Source: Plenodomus lindquistii (Eukaryota > Ascomycota > Dothideomycetes > Pleosporales > Leptosphaeriaceae). From it: DNA of 64,000 bases. The stretch is from the NCBI GenBank assembly GCA_025504975.1, contig JANUWI010000008.1, positions 1,054,001-1,118,000 of the forward strand, given 5' to 3'. The position numbers and the translations under genes are program-made. The notes under the pieces are model-generated. The model was not told the DNA's origin and ran no database searches. It worked only from the letters and a program-made list of their open reading frames with translations. Positions 34,101 to 47,300 of this stretch are shown here, piece by piece. Numbering within the stretch: position 1 is the stretch's first letter; every line of letters begins with the position of its first letter.

Positions 34101-35089
34101 CCAAGAGGGCTCCCGTTGTCAGGATGAACTTGGTTTCGAAGGGTTTCCACCTCGCCGTAAGTGGAAAAAAAGCCACGCAACTGGGCATCTGGTGTTAATG
34201 GGTCGAATCCAGTCGCGACTACCTGAGTTGCTGGGCCTGGGCCACATGAGATGCGTGGGTCGAACGGGTAGGGTTTTGCGACATAGGGCGCTAATCGCAG
34301 CTTCGACTTGGGCGCAGCCGGGCCAACCGTTTTTACAACATGGTTTCCGGTGGTGTAGCCAGCGATAGCCAGGCGTGGGTCTGGCGGTGGAGATGGGTCG
34401 CCCTGTAACACAAGTCAAGTTAGCCTTAGCGTCACAGGACGACCACATCTCAAGGTCCAGGTATAGCCTTCACGTACCTTGTCCAGTATGGCATTGTATT
34501 TCGCGGTCCTGCTCTGTTTCGCCTTCTTGTCGAGCTTCGGGTCGAGGAGAGGATCGTAGGTCAGGCGCTGACCCAGGACACCGTCTGCAGGGAAGACGGA
34601 GATGCGCGTCTCTGGCGGCGTGTTTACGGGCGTGATGGTGCTCGGGCCCATGGTCGCGGCAGTCGCGGGTGCTGGGTGAGCAGAGGCAGAGGCTGCGTGC
34701 ATCGTCTCATACGAGGGTTTGGCAGGCCGCGGACTAGGCAGCTTGCCGGGCGGAGATGAGTCTGAGCTGGTCAATGGGGTGAGGGCGCTGAGGTTGGTGG
34801 TGTGGCCAGCGCGCGACATGGCGGAGGGTGCAGAGAAGGTGGAAGAGGCGTGCGTGGGCGTAGAGCCGGCCGAGTCAATGTCGCTTAGCAGCTCCTGAGG
34901 CTGCTGCGCATCGTTGGAGGGCGACGGTAGAGGTAGCGGGTTGCTCGCCCTGGGCCTGCGCGCGTCTCGGCCCGCTCTTGGCGCAGTGGCCGCCGCCTTC
35001 GACGACGACGGGAAGGGCAGGTGGGCGCGCTGCGAAGCTGCCCGTCGCAGTGTCCGGGCGGTCCTCTCGCCGCGTCTGTTCCGGGACAT
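31152..35089 (-). CDS. SET1: Histone H3-K4 methyltransferase SET1 (COMPASS catalytic subunit)
   Basis: Three exons, 34478..35089, 31309..34402 and 31152..31255, encode 1269 residues. A disordered Ser/Pro-rich N-terminus leads to an RRM at about 260-320 (VVATGFDPLTPDAQLRGFF) and then a second RRM-like/SPOC-type region (PYLFLAHAYVPVLSTTVDH). A long charged middle follows. The n-SET region precedes the SET domain (HNWGLYAEENIAANDMIIEY, then RFINHSCTPNC, then DEELTYDYKFE). Post-SET is CLCGSIGCKGFLN. The catalytic NHSC and the post-SET zinc cysteines are intact. SET1 methylates H3K4 within COMPASS at active promoters. The last intron uses the acceptor at 31256, not the upstream AG, which would give a stop. 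Confidence 0.94.
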
Positions 35090-36119
35090 GGGCTCAGTGC
35101 CAGAACCCGCGTCTGATGGCTCTGCCGCAGAGGCGCTTGCGCACACCGAAAATGCCGTCGTGTTAGCGGGTCGTCGCCTGCGCCATCACTGTGCGGCTCG
35201 AGGCAAGTAGGCGGCAGCTCGACGGCGCTGCAGACAGAGGCAAGATGCAGCCAAACGCGCGCACACGCGGTCAAGACGTGTCAGGCCCTGCAACCGCGGC
35301 TGGTGAGCGTGCGGAGGGGGGAGGCGAGATGGGCGAGATGGGCGAACAGCGGGCGGCGGGCGGCGGTGTGCACGCGCAGGCAGGGCTGGTCTGGAGGGGG
35401 GATGGCGGCCGTCGAGGAATGCGAGGTCGTAGGTGAGGTCGGGGATGCGCTCGGACGGCTGGCTTGGCTCGAAGAAATAGGAGGCCAGCGCCCACCCAAC
35501 GAAACCACGCTCTCTACGCTCTCACTCTGCTGCTCGAGGCCACGCTTCGCTTCACGTCCACGCGCCGAGGTCGCGCAATCTCCCAGCACACTTTGACACG
35601 ATGCACGCTCTGACCGCTGGGCAACGTACACATGTAGTATCGCCCATGCCATGCGCAATCAAGGTCGACATTGCACTTGCGCCCTAGCTCGCCAGCCGCC
35701 GGCGTCATCACTATCGCATGCCCCATTGCGCCCGTTGCAGCAACGTACGCTTGACATGGCGATTTACATCTATACCAAAAGGTCACGGCATGCTGCAGCA
35801 ATTGGCCACGTTTGACTGCACCTCGTCACAGTTGAAGCGCACCTCACGTGGGCACGTGGTAGACTCCCGACCTCGGCTTGGGCAGGCTTCAGACAGGGTC
35901 ACTTTTTTTCGCATCAGCACTGCCTTGCTTCGTTCGTCCTGCCAAACCGTGCTTCCGAGGCATCCTCACTCGCTGCACCATGATATACAGGCGCCATCAC
36001 GGGTCACGCTCCTACCAAGATGCACACGGATCCGTCATCACACTTGTTCGAGTGAAGTGCCATTTGCATCGCACATGTTCATCCTCCGTATCTGTCTTCT
36101 TTGGACGCACCAAACCCCT
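35090..36119. other. Intergenic region, SET1 promoter and RIB4 3' side
   Basis: 1.03 kb. The SET1-proximal half is GC-rich, with GGGC/GGCGG stretches. Nothing resembling a gene, tRNA or transposon is recognised. Confidence 0.45.
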
Positions 36120-36880
36120 CTAATCAACAAACTTGCCATCGACCCAGCCCCTCCTCTTGACCCCCAACTCCACCGCCGCATTGCCCCAGTCCGTCCCATG
36201 GTTATGTCCCTCATTACCACTCTTCCCCCCGATTCCCGCCCTCATCAACCCTTGCTCATCGCTCAATAGCGTCAACAGCCCAAAAATAACGGGCACATTG
36301 TTATCCAGCTGCAATCGCATGAGCCCATGGCTTACGGCATCGGAGATGTATTCAAAGTGCATCGTCTCGCCCTTGATCAACACGCCAATTGCGATTATAG
36401 CGTCGAACGGGGACGTAGAAGTCTTTGAGGCGGTCGAGGGTATGGAGGGGGAGAGCGACGTGAGATCGGAGGTTGAGCCTAGGAGGTCGGCTGCTGCACC
36501 CACGATGCCGGTCGAGGACGACTGGACTTGGGAGGCCGAGTAGAGCCTACAGGGCGCATTGTCAGTATCGTAGTACCATTTAGAAAAGGGCTCATTGAGC
36601 TGGATGGACATACTGCTTCACGGCGTATGGCAATTCGTAGCTTCCTGGTACGCTCTGTATGACAAGGTTGTCCTCCTTCACGCCTGCCTGCGCAAGCGCC
36701 TTCTTGGTACCGTCGAGAAGCGCATCGATTATCTTCGTGTTCCACCGCGCGTGGATAATTCCGATTCGTAGGCCAGAGCCTGGAGAGTATGAGCTGGCGC
36801 CTTCAAGTGGGGTGTTGGTGGGGGGGTGGTGTCTTACCATCGTAGGTCTTTGGTGCGCCGGGGCCTTTGAGAGTGGTCAT
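36120..36880 (-). CDS. RIB4: 6,7-dimethyl-8-ribityllumazine synthase
   Basis: Three exons, 36838..36880 (14 codons), 36614..36800 and 36120..36546, encode 218 residues. Core motifs of the riboflavin-pathway enzyme are present: IGIIHARWN, SVPGSYELPYAVK, AIGVLIKGETMHFEYISD with the catalytic His, and NNVPVIFGLLTLLSDEQ. It condenses 5-amino-6-ribitylaminouracil with 3,4-dihydroxy-2-butanone 4-phosphate. A Ser/Thr-rich insert of about 45 residues separates the PGSYELP strand from the catalytic strand. This makes the protein longer than the 169-residue yeast Rib4. Insertions here are known in filamentous fungal lumazine synthases, so it is not a defect. Confidence 0.93.
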
Positions 36881-37334
36881 TTTGAGATTTTGCGCGACGA
36901 CTCTAATCCTGATGGCGTGTATCTGGAGCGTTGAATGTACCAGTGGTGTGGGGTTTTTTGCTTGGGCGGCTGGAGAATGCAGGAACAGCTACCCAGAGCT
37001 GCCCCGCAAGCGGTATGCAGGGATTCCACCTCCAATATGGAGTCATCGTCCAGGGTCCCGAAACACCAAACCGTTGATCGCCATCTCAGTTAGAGTAGAT
37101 TCAGTCGGCACAATGGACGCATTTGTTTAAAGTAATGTTTCATCATTGCAGACTTCGCCAAGGCAAGCCTGCATCCAATGGCGGCAACATCTGCTCGCTT
37201 CTGCCTACATTGCCATAAATCCATGACCATACATGAGCTGCATTCCAGAGCTTTCCTTCGTAAATAATCAATAACACCGAGCAATGTTCCAATCTCGTTC
37301 GAGGAGATCCATTCTAAATCGTACAGCCCATCAT
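36881..37334. other. Intergenic region RIB4 / GFA1
   Basis: 454 bp holding the RIB4 promoter and GFA1 3' UTR. No further feature is recognised. Confidence 0.45.
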
Positions 37335-39690
37335 CTACTCTACAGTAACAGACTTGGCAAGATTACGAGGCATGTCAACGTTGAGGCCCTCAGCAACGGC
37401 CATCCAGTAAGCCATAAGCTGGAGAGGGATAACGTTGATCAAGCCTTGCAAGCAATCGACGTTGCTGGGTACCTCGATCTTGTCGGTCTTGTCGGTAGGA
37501 AACTCGGGGTCATTCTCGTTGCAGATGATGATTGGGCGTCCGCTACGAGCAATGACCTGCTGGTAAGCGTTGAGTGATTTGGCAAAAATCTCGTCACGGG
37601 TGAGGATCATGACGATGGGGAGGTTCTCGTCAACAAGAGCCAAGACACCGTGCTTGAGCTCACCAGACATGACAGCCTCGCAATGGAGGTACGAGATCTC
37701 CTTGATCTTAAGAGCACCTTCAAGAGCGGTGGCGTGCTGAGAGCCACGGCCGAGAAGCAACAAGCTCTTCTGGTTCTTGAAGCGCTCACAGAGTTTCTTG
37801 ATGGGCTGGTCGAGCTTCAGCACCTCCTTGAATTGCTCTGAGATCTTTGTGAGACCCTCCATGATCTCGGCGCGCCTCTGCTGCTTGGACGCACGGTCCT
37901 CGCTGAGCGAAAGCGCAAACATGACCATGCAAACGAACTGGGAGGTGTACGCCTTGGTGGAGGCAACACCGATTTCAGGACCGGCGTTGATGTGGACACC
38001 GCAGTGGGTGAGGAGGGAGATGGAGGAACCGACGTTGTTGACAATGCCAACAGTCAAGGCACCACGCTCCAAGCAGTAGCGCAGAGCCATGAGCGAGTCA
38101 GCAGTCTCACCAGATTGAGAAACGAAGACGCAGGTATCGTCGCGGAAGACAGGTGCTTGACGATCCAAGAAATCAGAGGCCAACTCGACCGCGATGGGGA
38201 TCTCGGTGAGCTCCTCAAAGATACCACGGACAGCCATGCAGGAGTGATAGGATGTACCGCAAGCGATGAAGATGATTCTTCGGCATCGCCTGATTGTGGA
38301 GAGGTATTGACGGAGACCACCAAGGGTGACGGTCTTATTGACAGCATCGAGACGTCCACGCATGGCGTTGACAACGGACTCGGGCTGCTCAAAGATCTCC
38401 TTCTGCATGAAGTGGTCGAAGCGGCCCTTCATGATCTCCTGAAGCTGAATCTCTAGAGTCTGGATGGTACGGACGTTGGACGATCCATCATCCTTGTGCA
38501 GGCGATGAATGTTCAACGAGCCCTCATGAATGTGTGCAATGTCATCGTCCTCAAGGTACAGGACCTTCTTCGTGTGCTCGACGATGGAGGAGGGGTCGGA
38601 TGAGAGGAAGAACTCGGTCGGCATTGGGACACCATCGTCGGAAAGGAAGGCGCGCGATTGAGAGCGGTGAAGGAGGGACTTGTCGGGAGGAGCGAGAAGA
38701 GTGTTACCCTTCTTGAGGGCAACGTTGTGTGAGGCGCTCTCGGCAGGGAGCGCACCACCCTCGTCGTTGTACTCAACATCGACAAAGTCAACCTTCATCT
38801 TCTTCTCTGTTCGCACGCCAATGACGAGCGGGGAACCCTTGCGGGCAGCCACGACCTCATGGGGAAAGTGGACTGACTTGAGGAGAAGACCAAAGGCTCC
38901 CTGAAGCTCCTTGATGACAGCCTTGACAAGGCTGGGGAAGCTCAGATCGGGGTGCTCGCTGTAAATGTACTTTGTGAGCTTGGCGATGGCCTCTGTGTCA
39001 GTCTCGGTCTCAAACCTGAAGCCCTTGCCCTCGAGGAGGACCTTGAGCTCCTTGTAGTTTGTGATGATACCATTGTGGACGACGGAGAACTCCCAGGTGG
39101 GGTCAGACCTAGTTGTGGCGAGTTAGCGATGGTTGGATGGAGCGAGACGCCAATTGAGGGGAGCTCGTTGTCCTCAACAATAGGCTCCCGGGCGAGATTG
39201 TGACATACCTGTGAGGATGGCAGTTTACGCGCGATGGTGGACCGTGAGTGGCCCATCGGGTGTGTGCAATACCGGCGTGCGAGTCGAAGACCTTGGTCAG
39301 ATCAAAGTTCTGCTCCTCGACAAGCTTCTTCAATGACGCAACCTTGCCGACCTCCTTGACGGCAAAGACCTCGTTCTTCTTGTCTCCGTCGATGGCGAGA
39401 CCGGCCGAATCGTAACCGCGGTACTCTAGGCGCTGCAGACCTGTGGGAAGGAGCCGTTAGCAGCTGTTGCTAAAGCCCCACTAGAGCTCAGCAGACCCAT
39501 GGAAGGAGCGACCGAGCGGTGCAGAACGCGAACGTACCATTGATCAATGTGTCGAGAATGTACTTCCTGTCCTTCTCCACCAGGTAGTTGATATAACCGA
39601 AGATACCGCTGGGGCATTGTTGTCAGCCTTTGTAGCGGTGCGTTCATTTTGATGGTGTCATTGCGCAGCGGGGCAGGCAACTTACCACAT
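37335..39690 (-). CDS. GFA1: Glutamine-fructose-6-phosphate aminotransferase
   Basis: Four exons, 39686..39690 (only five coding bases), 39538..39608, 39209..39440 and 37335..39108, give 693 residues. The N-terminus MCGIFGYINYLV has Cys2, the glutaminase nucleophile after Met removal. IAHTRWATHG follows. Two SIS sugar-isomerase domains fill the C-terminal half (FIACGTSYHSCMAVRG, SQSGETADSLMALR, LLGRGSQHATALEGALKIKE). The protein ends in RNLAKSVTVE, as is typical for the family. It makes glucosamine-6-phosphate, the first committed step to UDP-GlcNAc and chitin. The start codon is separated from the rest by a 77-nt intron. Without that splice the conserved MCGIFGY cannot be formed. Confidence 0.95.
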
Positions 39691-41533
39691 GGCGAAGGGA
39701 ACGAGTGGACTGTGTTGAGCGTAAGAGGGCAGCGAGGGTCAATTGGGGGGACGCAGTTGATGGCGTTAAAAAGGGTATAGGTCGATGTGAAGGGCAGATG
39801 ATGTGAGAAGAGCAAAAGGCGGTGTTGGTGTTTGACTTTATATATCTTTCAGGCCAAGCACCCCAACGTCGCCCTCTCCACTCTTCTCCTCCGCTAGCTG
39901 CAGTCGCTCGCCAAAGCAGCCATACGCAGGCGCCAGTGGCGTCGTCTCAACCACCCTTGAATCTCTACTTACTTTCCGTATCCACTCCATGCTCTCGCAT
40001 GCGCACGTACAGCATGCTCATTCCCAGTCTCTGCAACCTCCCGCTCCCCTATTCCGTCATGATGTTCTGGGGAACGACCCTCGCCCGCCAATCGCGGCGC
40101 CCGTTGGTTGTACATACTTGCCCTGATCGCCCGCTATCGTTCGTTTCAGGGACCAGAAGGCGCAGCAGCTCGAAATAGCAACACTAAGCTATTTTCTCTA
40201 CTATTTTCTATAAACCCACGCGTGAAGTCTCTGTTCACGATGCTACTCCGAGGCAGCTAGCGACTCGTGTTGTGACAGCCGCCGCCACCTCCATGGTGGT
40301 GAGCAACATGTTCATGGGGTACAGCTGCGTATCTGAGACGAATATCACCGGTTCAGCCATGTGAAGGCTTGCGTCTGACGGGTGACACAACCAAGCCATG
40401 TATGCGCCATCTGGTCTTCCCGCGTCATATTGCACGCATCGCATAAACAAGCACGGTAAGGAAGCATAGTGCGGTCGTGTACACTACTCTACATACTGCA
40501 CGCAGTGCACAATGTACATGCGTCCCCATAAACGGCAGGAATTGTCATGATGCGCTGCAAGCGGCCTTTTGCCCAACTTTGCCCGTTATCAGACGATGAG
40601 GAACAATGAAGCTTTTCGCTGTTCACGCTTAACTCTCACGCAAGTAGCGGTGCAAACGGCAGCCAAGGTGCAGTGGCTTGCTTGTACATGTTAGCTGTGT
40701 CTTCGTTATCTACGTATGGGTCATCATGCCTGGTCCAGCTGAGACTTTGGGCGTGCAGCTTGGACATGACTTTGCAGCTCAACGGTAAGAATCCTCGTTG
40801 CCTGAAGCACCTTGGTCTGTCCACAGAAGCTTACTCTAGAGTAGTCTCCCGCTACAGCTTGTGGGTTCAGCTCCGAGGAGGCGAACCAGCGTACAATCTG
40901 CATAGTGTGTTGACTACATCGTACGTCAGAGCGTCGGCCAATACCTTGACCGCCGAAGAATAGTTGTAAATACGAGAGTCGCGCTACTGCGGCGCCCTTG
41001 TCGTCAGCCGATGGCTGGTTCAGCCTCGCGATGGATCTTGCCATCAGACCAAATATGGTGTCTTTGCGCCCTGCATGTATATATATTCCGAGGACATCAT
41101 GCAAAGTGCGCCACATAGAGTACAAAATGCTTAGTGCCGATTCATAGCGCGTCTAAACACAAGGTCGCGCATGTCCGATACGGCTTTTGCTCAATAGTCT
41201 CACAAACGTTGTTATGCTCGGCGATGCTAACTGCTGTCAGTCGCGAGGCGAGTAGACGTGTGGGTGCAATGACCCCACTCATCAATATTGATGACAGTAC
41301 CCAAAGGTGTTCAATCACCAACGAAGAGGTGAATGGAATTAGTAGTGTAGCTTCCATTACCCAAAACTATCATTTCCCCATTGTTGTCCCAAGATGCGTT
41401 GCGTTACTGCTCTAGTTGCGCTGGCGCGCGTATCTATAATTTCACATTGTTTGTTGTTGTCTTGTACGCCAATCACTCTGCCGCTATGATACCTCGATTG
41501 GACATGGTGTCATGTGATATGCACATTCGGCGT
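39691..41533. other. Long intergenic region upstream of GFA1
   Basis: 1.84 kb with the GFA1 promoter and the 3' end of the amino-acid transporter gene. Open frames such as 40724..41125 (-) look random. Near 40190 there is a short repeat of CTATTTTCT. No tRNA or transposon was recognised. Confidence 0.5.
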
Positions 41534-43851
41534 TTAACGACCATCGCAATAACCAGGAGCCTTGGGGGCGCCGCCGTAGATCCAACTCTGCACAGTGAGC
41601 GATGTAGTGTAAACCATACCAACCGCGCCAATAATGCATAGGAGAACATCAAGTGCGCGTGCATACGTGGTTCGAGCGCATGCTCTGTAGTGAAGTAGTG
41701 GCTAGGTCAAGGTCAGTTTTTCTCCCGTTCAGAGAGCAGAAGGGTGCTTACGGGATAGATGAAGACCAGTGGGATGCACGCAAAACTGCCGACAAGACTG
41801 ACAAATTTGTCAAGGTCGCCCGCACCAGCCCACGCAAGACACGCGCACACCAAGACCATGAAAAAGCGGAAGAAGTTCTTCTTCCATTTGACGTACGGGT
41901 TGTACTTGCCCGTGCGACTGAAAAGTTGCTGGCTTGTGATCTCAATGGCGGGATAGATCTGCAATGGAGTCGAGAGCAGGATTGCAAGCGAGTAAATAAA
42001 TTGAACACCGTTGACGAATTTGTTGTCCTGCGGCATGTTGAGGAGAACAACCGTCTTGGTCTTTGAACCAAACGCTGCATAAGATAATGCTCCAGCGCTG
42101 AGGAAAATGACGGTGATGATGATCATAACACCTCCAAGAACTTTGGGGAACTTTTTGGGATCCTTCATACCTGTCTGAATGGGTATGATCAGTCCAATTC
42201 CCTCAAAGGTGAAGATTGCAGTGCCAATGAAGAGCGTCCAGTCCTTGGAGTTGAAGTTGACGACATCAGAGATACCTCCTTGGTTGACAATGGTGAACAG
42301 ATCGTAGTAATATAGGTACACCAGACCCATGAGGATGAAGAGATCTGCTACTAGCGCGAGTTTCTGGATGTTGTTGATGTTGCGATAAAGCGAGATGGGT
42401 AGGAATATGATCATCTGCATCATGATCAAGTACTTGATGTCGATGTAGGTTCTGCAGTTGGACACTGCTAGTACGAAAGCTTGCAGGTTCTCAGAAACGA
42501 ACACAATATACGCCGATGAGAAACCGACTTGCGAGATAACGAGTGAAAAATTGATCAGGTTGCGCATCCAATCACCATACAGATGGAAGCCCATGTCACC
42601 GAACGAATGCTCAACGACTAGCCTAGTGGACACGAGCAAGACGAAGCAGGTGTACGATAAGCCAGCCACACCAAGGAGGACAAGGTTCGAGAAAAGCATG
42701 CCGCCGTTCAGAAAAGCCCTAGGGAGGAACAGTACGCCAGTGCCAACGAAGGACTTGAGGAGTAGCATGGCAGCACCGGTGGGAGTGCCAGTTCCAGTCT
42801 TCTTTGGTTTGCGCTTTCTCCGCTTGCCAGGGGTGAGCAGGGCACTGGACTCGCCATACTCGCGGGCCTCGTCTTCAGAGTGTACTCCGGAGTCCAATGC
42901 ATCCGAAGAGAAGTATTCGTCAGGACCCAAAACCTCGTCGTCCTCTTCCAGCGACTCACCCGCGAAGTGGCCGTAGAGAGTCAGGAACTCTAGGAAGTTG
43001 CTGGTGAAGACTTGGGGTTGGGGACGGGGCTGGCGAAGTGTGCCGTAGCCGGATGGGCCAGGTGCCGGCGAAGGACTGCCAGCCACTCTGCGTATGTAAT
43101 TGCGGCGAAACCCTCCAGGCTGCCTGATGGAATCGATGTCGAGCACTTCGTCTTCGGGGCGTTTGCGTGACCCGTGGAAGCTCTTGCTGCGCTGCATGCG
43201 GCCCTGTTCCCCGGCCTGCTGCTGCTCGCTCCATCTGTATATCTGTCTCGTAATGTCACCCCCCTGGAGCTGCAAGCTCGAGAACTCCTCCTCGTCGTCG
43301 TCCTCTGCGCCTATGGCACTCTGTGACTGGGCGTCGTCGTCGCCAATGCGTCCGCGGTTCGATCTGCTGGGCGAGGCGTACTGTCCTACCAAGTGACGGC
43401 GGACGATCTCCGGGTCTTCGTACGGCACAGGCGAGCGACCACGGCCGTCAAAAGACCCGTAGTTACTGGGCGGCGCGCGACCCGACGGCGCCTGCTGGGC
43501 TGGGGAGAGGGGGCGGATTGGGGGGGTCCCAAAGCGCGGCGGGCTGTTGCCAAACGACTCTTTGAGGGCCGAGGAGAGGGCCGACTCCGAGGGCGCGGGC
43601 AGCGACGACTGCTGTTCGGGGCGGCCTGGCAGCGGTGTCTGCGTGGCGGGCGCGTCTTCGAGCTGGGCGGGGGTGGGAATTTGTCGTACAGAGACAGAGC
43701 CCGTGGGGAACGAGGGGACGGGCGAGCCCAGGCGCGCCATCGAGTTTGCACGCGGTATCGACTGCGCATCTGTGGGCGAGCTGCGGCCAGAGGCTCGCGA
43801 CGACGAAGGCACCGCCTGTGGGTTGGACGCTTCTGAGCCTTTGCCGGCCAT
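41534..43851 (-). CDS. Vacuolar-type amino acid transporter (AVT3/AVT4-like, AAAP family)
   Basis: Two exons, 41752..43851 and 41534..41701, with a canonical 50-nt intron (GTAAGC donor, ACTGAC branch), encode 755 residues. A disordered, Ser/Pro-rich N-terminus of about 350 residues precedes about eleven transmembrane helices starting at GAAMLLLKSFVGTGVLFLPR, the signature of this family. Later segments include LFIGTAIFTFEGIGLIIPI. The second exon adds the last helix (LDVLLCIIGAVGMVYTTSL). Reading through the intron would truncate the protein at 41713 and lose this helix. Avt3/Avt4 export neutral amino acids from the vacuole. The location is inferred from the family and the long N-terminus. 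The gene is divergent from the VHC1-like gene. Confidence 0.9.
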
Positions 43852-44302
43852 GTCAAGCTCTCTCGATGATAAGCCCGCAGAAGAGGACAAGGTGCTACAG
43901 ACGTGTAACGCGGCGGTGCTGCCGTGTCAGAGGGAGTCGTATTATGAGTCTGCTCTGATCAGCACATCAGACATGGCCCAAGGACCAAGGTTGACACAAC
44001 GACAACGCAGGTGCCCGGAAGGGCCGTCTCGAGGACTGTGCCGACAGCTCTCTGAGGTCATTCGCTGCCGCGCCCGTGGCCCTGTGCAGCGTGGGGGGGG
44101 GCCCTTGTCACCTGCACCCGCCACCCAGCACCCGCCAGCGGCCAAGGTGAACTGTGAAGCATGAGAGCCCGGGAGACTACCATGTGCTGTTGATGTAGAG
44201 TACGTTCGCTTTGTCCATGTCTTCCTCCTTCCTCCAATCGGCATCAGGCCCTCTACCAACTCATCCACCACTCGCCAGCGAGTCCCGTGCCTGTTCCACA
44301 AC
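43852..44302. promoter_or_regulatory. Shared upstream region AVT-like / VHC1-like
   Basis: 451 bp between two divergent transporter genes. It includes a G8 run near 44092-44101. No TATA box or known site is recognised. Confidence 0.45.
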
Positions 44303-47300
44303 ATGACCAATGCCGACCAGGCACAACAGCCAACTCGGCCTGCACCCTCACGGTCAAGGTCAAACTTCGCGACGCGCACAGCACGGGCTGATACCGACCG
44401 ACTGCACCGTCGTTCCTTCGCCCAACATCCACCCTTGGCTACTGAAGTGACCCCACTTCTTGAGCATGCACAACCGTCTGCCCCTTCTGACCATGGAGCA
44501 CACCCATCCGACCATGGACGAGGCGCTCTGGGCAGCTGGCTGTTTGCGCTCGTTCAACCCATCAAGTCCATCACTACATCTGCTGGTTGGGGCGATAAAC
44601 GCAACTCAATCAGTGACCCGTCCAAACCCAGACCAGGTGCAGTCCCCAGGCCTGTTGGAGGCACCGGAAAGCTGGGAACATTTGCTGGTGTTTTCGTTCC
44701 CGTGACTCTTAATGTGCTGTCCATCTTGATGTTCCTAAGGTTTGGTTTCCTCCTGGGCCAAGCTGGCCTTCTCGGAATGATGGGTAAGCCATGTTCATGT
44801 TCGATTGGGTCCCACAATACTCACCATGGTAGGCATGCTGATTACTGGCTACACAATTAATTTACTTACGACTGCGAGCATTTCAGCTATTGCAACGAAT
44901 GGAACTGTTCGCGGAGGTGGTGCCTACTATCTCATCTCGAGGAGCCTGGGTCCCGAGTTTGGAGGTGCCATTGGTGTAGTCTACTACCTTGGCTCAGCTT
45001 TCAACACCTCACTCAATGCCGTCGGCCTGATCGATTGTCTCATTGAAAACTTTGGCACTCATGGCGGAGATATGGCCGAGTGGTTGCCACAGAGCTACTG
45101 GTCACAATTTCTTTGGACGACATTGGTACTGGTTGCATGTACGAGTGTATGTCTGGCAGGGAGTGGACTGTTCGCTCGTTGTAGCAACGGTTTGTTGCTC
45201 ATTCTCCTTGTTGCTATTATCAGCATCCCGCTATCTGCCGCTGTTCAGCAACCTTTCGTCAATCTCAAGGAGAAGATCGTCTTCACCGGGTTTAGTATGG
45301 AGACTTTTCGACAGAACTTGTTTCCACACTTCACCAGAGGCGCTGCTGGTAGTGCTGGCAAGCATAGAGAAAGCTTTCAGGATTTGTTTGGCATCCTGTT
45401 CCCAGCCACTGGAGGCATTCTCGCTGGCGCCAGTATGTCTGGTGACTTGAAGCATCCCAGTAAAGCCATTCCAAAGGGAACGCTATATGGGGTTGGCCTG
45501 ACATTTGTTCTCTATACCATGGTGGTTTTCGCAATGGCAGCGAGTATGGCTCGCGAGACCTTCTACTACAACACCAACGTTATCCAGTTAACCAATCTTT
45601 CTCCGATCATAATCCTTTTGGGCGAAATTGCAACATCGTTATTCTCCGTTTTGATGGGAGTCATCGGGAGCGCCAAACTGCTACAGGCACTCGCGCGAGA
45701 TCGCCTGATACCAGGCTTGTCTATTTTTGGTCAAGGCACGGAAAAGGCCGACGAGCCCATATATGGGATTGTGATCACATATATGATTGCGCAAATTACA
45801 ATTTTTGCCGATATTAATCAGATCGCCTCGTTTATTACGATGACTGTGAGTCCAATTACAACCAACGTGGCATAACGGTTATACTAACCAACTCTACTAG
45901 TACCTCATGACATTCTTAGTGATCAATTTGGCCTGTTTCCTGCTTAAAATCGGCTCTGCCCCAAACTTTCGACCTTCTTTCCATTGGTTCAGTTGGCAGA
46001 CAGCAGCTCTTGGGGCCATCATGTGTGGGTTCACAATGTTTTTTGTCGACGGGACCTACGCGTCTGGTTGTGTAGCTCTGCTTCTAATGGTTTTCCTACT
46101 GATTCATTACACAACTCCTCCAAAGCCGTGGGGAGACGTCAGTCAGGGACTCATCTATCACCAAACAAGGAAATATCTTCTGCGTTTGCGTCAGGAACAT
46201 GTCAAGTTCTGGAGACCGCAGATACTTTTACTCGTTAACGATCCACGACGACAGTACAAGCTTATTCAGGTAATTTACATCTGCACAGTCAGTATCTGGC
46301 CTGATCGCTGATTACAACAGTTCTGTAACTCCTTGAAGAAGGGTGGTCTGTTTGTACTCGGTCATGTCATCGTTTCTCAAGATTTCGGATCCGCTGTTCC
46401 AGAGGCGAGAAGGCAGCAACAGTCGTGGACAAAATACATCGACTTTTCTAAAATCAAAGCATTCGTCAATATTGCCATATCGCCGGCTGTAGAGTGGGGG
46501 GCACGCAACTTGATCCTTGGGGCTGGACTAGGTGGAATGAGACCAAATATCGTGGTAATGGGCTTTTACAATTTGCCAGAATTGCGGCAGATGCGGCCCA
46601 CAATTGACATACCATCACCGCAGCCAACCCGGCCGTCCAGTAAAGCTGCGAATTCGCCGATCAACCAAAAAGCAACTAAACCTGCAGTCAGGAAACGAGC
46701 CACAAGTAACGTGCACCGCTTGCTACCTACCGACGCAATGCGACCGGAGGATGCAATCGAGATACGGAGCTATGTCACTATCATCGAAGACTTGGTCCTG
46801 CGTTTGCAAGCGAACGTGGCTATAGGTAAAGGCTTCAAAGACCTCGAAGTACCGTCTGCCAAGCCCACAATGAAGGAGAGAGCCCTCCAGATGATGGGTC
46901 TTACTGACATTGAGATCGAGGAGCCCAACAAGACATACATCGATCTTTGGCCGATCCAAATGTCCACTGAGATCGCAACTATCGGTGACGAGCCTAGCCG
47001 GAAGAATGCGTTAACAACCAACTTCGATACCTATACACTCATCCTCCAACTCGGTTGTATTCTGCATACCGTTCCATCCTGGAAACGGGTGTATAAGCTT
47101 AGAGTTTGTGTCTTTGTGGAGTACGAAACGGATGTTACGGAGGAGCGCGAACGCGTTACTACGCTACTGCGGAACCTTCGAATTGAAGCTGAGGTAGGTA
47201 CATCTCGACTACATCCGCAAGATACTGCGTATTAGCTTATGCTTAAATGATTAGGTACTCGTTTTCTGGCTCGCAAGTGGAGATCTAAGCATGTATGAGA

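Noticed and set aside
41713..41751. Short C-terminus of the amino-acid transporter ending at 41713
   Set aside because: The tail is read from an intron with a GTAAGC donor, ACTGAC branch and CTAG acceptor; splicing restores the last transmembrane helix.
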